A stretch of 5,676 nucleotides of DNA from Thermoplasmata archaeon. GTDB taxonomy: Archaea > Thermoplasmatota > Thermoplasmata > Lutacidiplasmatales > UBA184. The stretch covers positions 1 through 5,676 of the forward strand of contig JASHWW010000137.1 of the NCBI GenBank assembly GCA_030043855.1, written 5' to 3'. Numbering within the stretch: the stretch's first letter is position 1; every line of letters starts with the position of its first letter. Shown here piece by piece: positions 1 to 5,029 of this stretch. The notes under the pieces were generated by a model. It was not told the origin of the DNA. It searched no databases and worked only from the letters and a program-made list of their open reading frames with translations. Made by a program: the position numbers and the translations under genes.

Positions 1-1
1 C

Positions 2-913
2 CTCGCCCGGGTCGTCGAGCTGATGGGCGTCTCGTTCCCCGAGGAGGAGGTCCTGCTCGGCAGCCGACCGGCCGATTTCCAGCGGGTCGGGAACCGCCTG
101 TTCCGGTTCGACACCCGGCTGATCCTGGGGCTGCTCTCCGCGATCGGCCGGCCGCCGGCCCGGTTCTTCGTCGCGGAGGAGAACGGGACCGTCGTCGGGA
201 CGACCCTGACGACGTTCCCGCCGCGCGCCGGCTACCTCAGCATGGTGATGGTCGATCCGGCCTTCCGACGCCGGGGGCTCGCGCGGAACCTGATCGAGGC
301 CGCCCGACGCGCGACCGTCCGACGCGGGCGGCCGTACGTCGCGCTCGACGTCCTCGACGCGAACACGCCCGCCAAGACGCTCTACGAGTCGGTCGGGTAC
401 CGCCCGCTCCGCCCGTCGGGGTACTACGTGCGCGATTCCCCCGCCGACCTGGCGACCCCGGTCCCCCGGCCACCGCAGGTGCGCGCGTTCGAGCCCCGGG
501 ACGCGACGGCGATCGTCGCGGCGAACACCGCCGTCACCCCCCCGGCCGTGCTCGAAGTGCTGCCGATGAGCGCCCGGTCGATCCGGACCGGCGGGTTCGG
601 TGCGGGGATCTTCAACGCCGAGTCCGCCGCGTGGGTGGTCGACCGCGGCCACGGGGCCGAAGCGTACTGCGGCGCGTCCGTCCCCCGCGCGATGGACGCC
701 GCGCACCTCACCTGCCCCGTGATCGGTCCCTCGGTTCCGCCGGACCTGGCCCACGCGCTCGTGCGAACGGCCGCGGGCTGGCTCGGGGAACGTCGCGTCG
801 CGCGGATCGTGACGCGGGTCCCGGACGACCTGACGGCCGCTCGTGCCGCGATCGACTCGGTCGGATTCCGCCATGCGTTCCCGATCACCACGTACTACCG
901 GACCGCCCCGTAG
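2..913 (+). CDS. GNAT-family N-acetyltransferase, tandem-domain, 5' partial
   Basis: This is a probable acetyl-CoA-dependent N-acetyltransferase; its substrate is unknown. Residues are counted from the ATG at 23. The first domain (to about 140) is a clear GNAT fold: strand 4 reads VMVDP (75-79), followed by the pyrophosphate-binding loop RRRGLA (82-87) and helix NLIEAA. Motif B follows, with N114, then YESVGY (121-126) ending in a Tyr-rich strand. The second half (about 153-294) looks like a degenerate GNAT copy: it ends in an Ala-rich helix, SVGF (279-282) and a TTYYR strand, but has no R-x-x-G-x-A loop. The frame stays open upstream to base 2, and those codons (LARVVEL) continue the usual first helix, so the true start probably lies outside the window. 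The stop at 911-913 is followed by the GT-B-like gene with no real gap. The fold is confident; the acceptor is not predictable. Confidence 0.85.
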   Translation, partial: LARVVELMGVSFPEEEVLLGSRPADFQRVGNRLFRFDTRLILGLLSAIGRPPARFFVAEENGTVVGTTLTTFPPRAGYLSMVMVDPAFRRRGLARNLIEAARRATVRRGRPYVALDVLDANTPAKTLYESVGYRPLRPSGYYVRDSPADLATPVPRPPQVRAFEPRDATAIVAANTAVTPPAVLEVLPMSARSIRTGGFGAGIFNAESAAWVVDRGHGAEAYCGASVPRAMDAAHLTCPVIGPSVPPDLAHALVRTAAGWLGERRVARIVTRVPDDLTAARAAIDSVGFRHAFPITTYYRTAP

Positions 914-2192
914 GCCGCCCCGCCGGGCGACCGGGGGGGTCGACGTCTTCCTCCTGCCGGCCGTCGTCGGCGGTGGACTCGGCGACATCGAGGAGGTACT
1001 CGCGGCCGGCCGCGGACTCGCGCGAACGGGCGTTCCGCTCTTCCTGTTCCGGCTCCCGGACCGACCGCTGCCGCGGTCGGTCGACGGTCCGTGGGACTGG
1101 CCGCCGTTCCGCCGCATCGTCCGCCTGCGTCCCGCGGGCCGTGCGGCGGTGACGATCGCGCCCGCGTGGGGGGTGAGCGCCGCCCCGCCGACCGACGGGC
1201 CGTTCGGCCGCGCCGGTCCCTGGGCGGCGGAGGCGGCCGCGATCGAGGCTGCGTACGGGCCGGACCGTACCCTGCACATCAGCCTCGAGGAGTTCGCACG
1301 GACCCTGTCGATCCGGGAGGAGGGACGCGAGCGGCTGCGGGAGGGCGGCGTGCGTCGCCGCGACCTCGGTCGTCAATACCGGGCCGCCACCGCGCGCGGC
1401 GAATCGGCGACGTTCGCCCGGGAGTTCCGCCGCTTCCGCGCCTTCGACCGTCCGAACGTCCTCCACCTCTTCGCCGGGTTCCGGCCCGATCCCGCGTTCC
1501 GGCGCGAGTTCCCGGAGGCGGTCGTGACGGGGCCGCTCCGACCGGGGCGCCGGCGGACCTCCCGGGCCCCGTCGCGCGGTCGACGATGGATCTGGTACGC
1601 GAGCCCCGCCAGCGCGGAACGGATCGCGCCCGGCGTCGTGGCCGGCCTGGCCGCCGTTCGTCCTCGCGTCGTGCTGGAGATCCGATCCCCCCGACCGTGG
1701 CGCTACGCGCCTCCGCCGGCGACCGGGACGGTCGGGGTCGCACCGATCCCCGCCGCGGAATGGGCGCAGCGGTTCCGCTTCGCGGAGTTGCGGATCGTGA
1801 CCGGCAGCCGCACGCTGCTCGAGGCGCTCGAGGTCGGGGGCCCGTTCCTCTACTTCAACGGAGTGCTAGGAGCGGGGCCGGCGATGCGACGGCACCGGCC
1901 GGAGAAGATCGACGCGCTTCTCCGTCTCGCCCGCCAGCAGCGTCGCGATCCCGAACTGCTCCGCGACCTGGCCGACTTCGCCCGGGGGCGACGGGTGGCG
2001 GCGATCGTCGCCCGCGCCGCCCGCCACGACGGCCCGTGGTCCCGGTTCCCGACCCCTTTCGTACGGTCCGCGAGACGGGCCGAAGGCGACGAGGCCGGCC
2101 GATGGATCGCTCGGGCGGTCCGGTCGATGGCGCGTCCCGGTGCTCGGGCGGACGTCGTGGTCCGCTCCCTCCGCGATTCGGCGCCCTCTTAA
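873..2192 (+). CDS. GT-B glycosyltransferase-like protein, family unrecognised
   Basis: I do not recognise a named family. Counted from ATG 873, the 439-residue product has two Rossmann-like halves. The N-terminal one starts with strand VDVFLLP (23-29), a Gly-rich loop GGGLGD (33-38), a helix, and strand VPLFLFR. The C-terminal one has a strand WIWYASP (239-245), VVLEIRSPRP (266-275), and then AELRIVTGSRTLLEALEVGG (304-323), which resembles the donor-binding region of MurG/UDP-glycosyltransferases (strand, G-S/T, T-x-x-E-A-L-x-x-G-x-P). RRHRPEKI (339-346) follows it. An Arg-rich linker (about 223-238) joins the halves. No signal peptide or membrane segment is visible, so a cytosolic sugar transferase or nucleotide-sugar-binding protein is the best inference. 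The start is uncertain: ATG 873 overlaps the GNAT gene by 41 bases and has no Shine-Dalgarno sequence. Conserved-looking sequence begins only near 939, where no ATG, GTG or TTG is in frame. ATG 843 is a longer alternative. Confidence 0.72.
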   Translation: MRSRSPRTTGPPRRPPRRATGGVDVFLLPAVVGGGLGDIEEVLAAGRGLARTGVPLFLFRLPDRPLPRSVDGPWDWPPFRRIVRLRPAGRAAVTIAPAWGVSAAPPTDGPFGRAGPWAAEAAAIEAAYGPDRTLHISLEEFARTLSIREEGRERLREGGVRRRDLGRQYRAATARGESATFAREFRRFRAFDRPNVLHLFAGFRPDPAFRREFPEAVVTGPLRPGRRRTSRAPSRGRRWIWYASPASAERIAPGVVAGLAAVRPRVVLEIRSPRPWRYAPPPATGTVGVAPIPAAEWAQRFRFAELRIVTGSRTLLEALEVGGPFLYFNGVLGAGPAMRRHRPEKIDALLRLARQQRRDPELLRDLADFARGRRVAAIVARAARHDGPWSRFPTPFVRSARRAEGDEAGRWIARAVRSMARPGARADVVVRSLRDSAPS

Positions 2193-2195
2193 TCG
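2186..2195 (+). promoter_or_regulatory. possible archaeal TATA box for the M29-like gene
   Basis: The sequence ctcttaatcg is one of very few AT-rich patches in this GC-rich window. Its centre lies about 25 bases before the GTG at 2215, and no Shine-Dalgarno sequence intervenes. That spacing matches an archaeal box A driving a leaderless transcript that begins at the start codon. It overlaps the stop codon (TAA, 2190-2192) of the upstream gene, which explains part of the AT content, so the call is tentative. Confidence 0.35.
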
Positions 2196-2214
2196 CGCGA
2201 CCCCATTCCCGTCC

Positions 2215-3324
2215 GTGACCGCGGAGGAGACCGGTCCCGCGGCGGTGGCCCGCGCCCTCGTCGGCGGTGGGCTGGGCCTTCGGCGAGGCGAGCACCTGCT
2301 CGTGGTCTCCTGGAACCACACGCTCCCGTGGGCCGGCGCGGTCGTCGCCGAGGCGCGTCGCGTCGGCGCGGCGCCGACGCTCCTGCTGGAGGACGAACCG
2401 ACGTTCTGGCGGAGCCTGGAGGTCGCCCCGTCGGCGAAGGTCTGGGCCCGCGGGTCCCGACCCGCCCGTCGCGCGCTCGAGGGCGCCGACGCCGTCCTCT
2501 ACTTCCCCGGACCCGCGGACCGTCCTCGGTTCCGCGCCCTCCCGCCGTCGACCCAATCCCCGTTCCTGGGCAGCGAGGACGAGTGGCTGCGTCGCCTCCG
2601 TCTCGCCCGCGCCCGCGGGATCCGATGCCTGCTCGGGTACGCGTCGGACGAGCAGTCCGTGCACTGGGGGGTCTCGGGTGCCACGTGGCGGAACCAGATC
2701 GCGCGCGGAATTGCGGAGGCCGACACGGCGGAGATCGCACGCCACGCGGCCCGGGCGTCCCGCCTCCTCACCCGGGGCCGCTCGGTGCGGATCACGGCCG
2801 ACAACGGCACCGACCTGACCGTGGGACTTCGGGGCCGCGCTCCCTGGGTCGACGACGGTCGGGTCGACGCCGAGGATCGCCGGCGGGGCCGGGCCGTCGC
2901 CACGGCACCCGCGGGGACGGTCGTCGTCGCGATCGACGAGACGTCGGCGCGCGGTCTCGCGGTCGCGAACCGTCCGAGCTACCTCTCGCACGGACGGGTC
3001 GACGGGGGCCAGTGGGAGGTCGACGGCGGCAAGCTCCGGAACTACTGGTACACCGGCGGCGGCGCGGCGTTCGACGCGGAGTTCACGGCGGCCCCGCGCG
3101 GCCGCGAGGTCGTGGCGCTGCTCGGCCTCGGACTGAACCGGGCGCTCGCCCCGGGCGTCCCCCACGCGGAGGACGAGGAGGCCGGGGCGGTCACGCTCGC
3201 GATCGGAGGGAACACCCTCTACGGCGGCCGGAACCGGTGCCGCTTCCTCTCGTGGATCACCGTCGGGGAGGCGACGGTCGCCGTCGATGGGGCGCCGCTC
3301 GTCGACCGGGGCCAGATCCTCTAA
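2215..3324 (+). CDS. M29 (aminopeptidase T)-like protein lacking the metal ligands
   Basis: The 369-residue product has the layout of the short archaeal aminopeptidase T/M29 relatives (COG2309 type). An N-terminal alpha/beta domain (GEHLLVVSWN, 25-34; ADAVLYFPGP, 91-100) leads to ITADNGTDLTVGLRGR (193-208), the usual T-x-x-GTDL-x-x strand. Then come APAGTVVVAI (231-240), LLGLGLN (302-308), GAVTLAIGGN (324-333) and GGRNR (337-341). In active M29 enzymes these segments carry the two-metal ligands: Glu in the P-x-GEV motif, Glu before G-I-G-x-N, His in GTxHIAxG, and a late H-x-D. Here they read Thr235, Leu302 and Thr327, and no His or Asp stands near 342-350 (CRFLSWITV). A peptidase role is therefore unlikely; another ligand-binding or non-metal role is possible. 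GTG 2215 is chosen because it follows the upstream stop by 22 bases and sits 25 bases below a TATA-like patch. ATG 2140 would overlap the previous gene by 53 bases. Confidence 0.82.
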   Translation: MTAEETGPAAVARALVGGGLGLRRGEHLLVVSWNHTLPWAGAVVAEARRVGAAPTLLLEDEPTFWRSLEVAPSAKVWARGSRPARRALEGADAVLYFPGPADRPRFRALPPSTQSPFLGSEDEWLRRLRLARARGIRCLLGYASDEQSVHWGVSGATWRNQIARGIAEADTAEIARHAARASRLLTRGRSVRITADNGTDLTVGLRGRAPWVDDGRVDAEDRRRGRAVATAPAGTVVVAIDETSARGLAVANRPSYLSHGRVDGGQWEVDGGKLRNYWYTGGGAAFDAEFTAAPRGREVVALLGLGLNRALAPGVPHAEDEEAGAVTLAIGGNTLYGGRNRCRFLSWITVGEATVAVDGAPLVDRGQIL

Positions 3325-3982
3325 CGGCCGCGGCGCTCGGCTGGACCGCCGGTTCTTCGACCGGCCGACCGTACGGGTCGCTCGGGAGCTGCTCGGCGCG
3401 TACCTGGAGGTCCGGGACGGCTCCCGGAGGCGCGGGGTCCGGATCGTCGAGACGGAGGCGTACCTCCGCGGGGACCCGGCGAGCCACGCCTTCCGCGGCC
3501 CGACCCGACGCAATCGGTCGATGTTCTTCGGCCCGGGGACGCTCTACGTCTACCGGATCCACCAGGTCGTCTGCGCGAACCTCGTGACCCGACCGGGGAC
3601 CGCGGTGCTGCTGCGCGCCGGAGAACCGGTCGGGATCCCGATCCCGAACTCGTCCGGCCCGGGGCGGCTCTGCCGTGCCCTCGGGATCTCCCTCGCCGAC
3701 GACGGTCGGAACCTCCTCCGCGACCGCCGGATCCGGCTGTGGAGAAGGGTCGAACGGCCGGGGCGGATCCGCACCGGGGTCCGCATCGGGATCCGACGCG
3801 CGGCGGAGCGCCCGCTCCGCTTCTGGATCGACGGCAATCGGTGGGTCTCTCGACCCCGGGGCCCGCCTACTTCAGCTTCGCCCACTCGAAGCCGCGGCGG
3901 CGGGGCGACGCGCCGAAGCCGCACGACGCGCAGACGCCCTTCTGGCGGTGGTACGAGTGGCGGCCGCAGCGGCGGCAGATGA
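3287..3982 (+). CDS. AAG-type 3-methyladenine DNA glycosylase
   Basis: This is a monofunctional base-excision repair glycosylase of the AAG/MPG fold (Pfam PF02245), which removes alkylated purines such as 3-methyladenine. Counted from ATG 3287, RRFFDRPTVRVARELLG (21-37) is the usual N-terminal helix. IVETEAYL (53-60) supplies the catalytic Glu57 and Tyr59 (human Glu125, Tyr127), DPASHA carries His67 (human His136), and TLYVY carries Tyr89 (human Tyr159). VCAN carries Asn98 (human Asn169), and AVLLRAGEP carries Arg110. GPGRLCRALGI and RIGI...RFWIDG complete the fold. His92 replaces the intercalating Tyr162 of the human enzyme. The conserved fold ends near WVSRP (186-190, about 3856). The frame then continues 42 residues, rich in Arg, Ser and Gly, antisense to eL37 before its first stop. 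The start is uncertain: ATG 3287 overlaps the previous gene by 38 bases with GGGGAGG 15 bases upstream, and the only codon nearer the fold is CTG 3341. Confidence 0.9.
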   Translation: MGRRSSTGARSSNGRGARLDRRFFDRPTVRVARELLGAYLEVRDGSRRRGVRIVETEAYLRGDPASHAFRGPTRRNRSMFFGPGTLYVYRIHQVVCANLVTRPGTAVLLRAGEPVGIPIPNSSGPGRLCRALGISLADDGRNLLRDRRIRLWRRVERPGRIRTGVRIGIRRAAERPLRFWIDGNRWVSRPRGPPTSASPTRSRGGGATRRSRTTRRRPSGGGTSGGRSGGR

Positions 3983-4028
3983 TGTGGACGATCTTCCCTC
4001 CGCGGCGGGACGGTGTTCCCTTTCCCAT
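3867..4028 (-). CDS. rpl37e: 50S ribosomal protein eL37 (L37e), zinc-binding
   Basis: This short gene encodes a 53-residue basic protein of the large ribosomal subunit, found in archaea and eukaryotes and absent from bacteria. It begins MGKGTPSRRGGK, the typical eL37 start. Two zinc-ligand pairs are visible: C18-R-R-C21 and C33-A-S-C36, 11 residues apart. Between them lies GRHSYHRQKGV, and after them CGFGASPRRRGFEW, all matching the family. The C-terminus (AKLK) is a little shorter than in many archaeal homologues. The start is secure because GGAGG lies 7 bases upstream. It is the last gene of the minus-strand run, 15 bases after LSm, a pairing I recall as common in archaea. Its 3' 116 bases are also read on the other strand by the DNA glycosylase frame. 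Confidence 0.96.
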   Translation of the reverse strand: MGKGTPSRRGGKIVHIICRRCGRHSYHRQKGVCASCGFGASPRRRGFEWAKLK

Positions 4029-4035
4029 GCGCGCT

Positions 4036-4040
4036 CCTCC
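4036..4040 (-). promoter_or_regulatory. Shine-Dalgarno sequence of eL37
   Basis: On the minus strand GGAGG stands 7 bases before the ATG of eL37, in the 15-base gap after the LSm stop codon. It is the best ribosome-binding site in the window, fixes the eL37 start, and shows that this organism uses Shine-Dalgarno initiation for at least some internal operon genes. Confidence 0.8.
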
Positions 4041-4043
4041 GAC

Positions 4044-4256
4044 CTACGGGGACACGAAGACGACCGAGTCGCCTCGGACGAGGGTCAGACCGGGGTGCCG
4101 CGTGGTCGACTCCCCGACGATCTCGTCGGCGCCGGTGAGCACCAGGTTGAGGTGCTGGTCGAAGGCGTCCAGGACGCCCCGGTACGACCGGCCGCCCCGC
4201 GTTTCGACCAGGACCCGCTGGTGCAGGCTCTGCTGGAGGACGTCGAGCGGCTTCAT
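4044..4256 (-). CDS. Sm-like archaeal protein (LSm)
   Basis: This 70-residue protein is an archaeal Sm-fold RNA-binding protein that would assemble into a ring and bind U-rich RNA. The Sm1 motif spans about residues 4-40: LDVLQQSLHQRVLVETRGG, a GVLDAFD strand, and the RNA-binding loop D33-Q-H35-L-N37. The Sm2 motif is LVRGDSVVFV (59-68), with the hallmark R61-G62-D63. The two are joined by a short loop, and the length is normal for archaeal SmAP1-type proteins. Its ATG overlaps the TGA of the upstream kinase-like gene in an ATGA, which suggests translational coupling, and no Shine-Dalgarno sequence is visible. eL37 follows 15 bases downstream. The neighbouring ribosomal protein and the motifs make the assignment secure. 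Confidence 0.96.
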   Translation of the reverse strand: MKPLDVLQQSLHQRVLVETRGGRSYRGVLDAFDQHLNLVLTGADEIVGESTTRHPGLTLVRGDSVVFVSP

Positions 4257-5029
4257 CGGCGAGGGTTGAGGCGAGACCGGGTGCCCTTCTTAACGGTTGC
4301 CGAAGCGCGGTCGCGCCCCTCGCCGAGGAGACGGCGGCCGGCGCGTTCCACCGCTCGCACCAATCCGACCGCCACCCGGGTCGACGCCGGCGTCGGGGGA
4401 ACGCGCGGCAGCAGCGCGCCGACCCGTCGCGCGACGGCCTCGACCGTTCCCGTTCCGTCCACGAACCGGAGCCGAGCCCCGAGAGCGTGGGCGATCGCCG
4501 TGTGGTAGAGGACGGCCTCCACCCGCGCGACCGGGCGGTGGATCGCCTGCAGGTCGGCCGGGTGCCCATCGGGGTCGCGGACGGATCGCCGCCGGCGTTC
4601 GGCCTCGCCGACCCGGAGGAAGACGGTCGCGTCCGGGGCTCCGAGGCGACCACGACGCGCCAGGGCGAGCGCCCGGGCGGACACGGCGTCGAACAGTCCC
4701 GGCGCAGCGTAGCCGGCCGCCACCAGCCCCGCCGTATAGGTCACCGGTCCCACGAGTCCGGAGTCGAGGAGAACGGAGCGACCCGACCGCCGCAGGGCGA
4801 CGGCCGTGGCCCACCGTCGGCACTCCTCGTCGAGCAGTACGCGCTCGAGCCGTTCGAGGTCGCGGACGGATCGGAACCGCAGGTTCGGCCGCGGGTCCAG
4901 TCGGGCATACGCCTCCGCGATCGGGACTGCGTCGAGCCGGGGCGCGAGGTGCGCGACGAGACGGCTCTTTCCGGACGCCGAGGGGCCCTCGATCGCCACG
5001 ATCGTCGGGCGTCGGGTCCGGCCGGTCAT
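4253..5029 (-). CDS. P-loop nucleoside/nucleotide kinase-like protein
   Basis: The 258-residue product is a small P-loop NTPase. Near the N-terminus, strand TIVAIEG leads into Walker A, GPSASGKS (15-22). A helix rich in Glu/Arg (DLERLERVLLDEECRRW, 57-73) precedes SVLLDSGLVGPVTYTAG (85-101), where Asp89 ends a Walker-B-like strand as in deoxynucleoside and thymidylate kinases. VFLRV (136-140) followed by RRRR resembles the lid region, and RLRFVDGTGTVEAVARRV (186-203) is the usual C-terminal strand and helix of this fold. The final 50 residues are basic and Pro-rich and look non-conserved. ATG 5029 overlaps the nucleoside phosphorylase stop (ATGA) and has a weak GGAG 9 bases upstream; the frame stays open further upstream, but that part lies antiphase inside the phosphorylase. 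Co-transcription with a phosphorylase points to salvage of nucleosides or sugar phosphates; the substrate is not determined. Confidence 0.85.
   Translation of the reverse strand: MTGRTRRPTIVAIEGPSASGKSRLVAHLAPRLDAVPIAEAYARLDPRPNLRFRSVRDLERLERVLLDEECRRWATAVALRRSGRSVLLDSGLVGPVTYTAGLVAAGYAAPGLFDAVSARALALARRGRLGAPDATVFLRVGEAERRRRSVRDPDGHPADLQAIHRPVARVEAVLYHTAIAHALGARLRFVDGTGTVEAVARRVGALLPRVPPTPASTRVAVGLVRAVERAGRRLLGEGRDRASATVKKGTRSRLNPRR
4286..4297 (-). promoter_or_regulatory. weak TATA-like patch upstream of LSm
   Basis: On the minus strand, accgttaagaag is an AT-rich patch inside the 3' end of the kinase-like gene, centred about 34 bases before the LSm ATG. It could be a box A giving LSm and eL37 their own transcript with a short leader. 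It also encodes Val-Lys-Lys codons of the kinase tail, so it may be only coding sequence. The spacing is slightly long for a leaderless transcript. Confidence 0.22.

Noticed and set aside
1091..2218. A 375-codon plus-strand frame over the GT-B-like gene.
   Set aside because: It is almost entirely Arg/Gly/Pro/Ala, typical of an out-of-phase shadow, whereas the chosen frame shows alternating strands and helices.
1855..3513. A 552-codon open frame on the minus strand spanning the M29-like gene.
   Set aside because: It is Arg/Pro/Gly-rich with no recognisable motif and is antisense to well-supported genes; long antisense frames are expected at this GC content.
2328..3587. A 419-codon plus-strand frame across the M29-like gene and the glycosylase start.
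   Set aside because: It is low complexity (Arg/Gly/Pro) and out of phase with both motif-bearing genes.
3851..3866. A ccccgggg palindrome just beyond the eL37 stop as a possible terminator.
   Set aside because: There is no T-rich stretch after it on either strand, and such palindromes are common by chance at this GC content.
3675..4508. A 277-codon plus-strand frame through the convergent junction.
   Set aside because: It starts inside the glycosylase in another phase and is antisense to eL37, LSm and the kinase, with no domain signal.
3550..4653. A 367-codon minus-strand frame covering the glycosylase end, eL37, LSm and part of the kinase.
   Set aside because: It reads eL37 and LSm in the wrong phase and has low-complexity composition; the motif-bearing short genes are the real ones.
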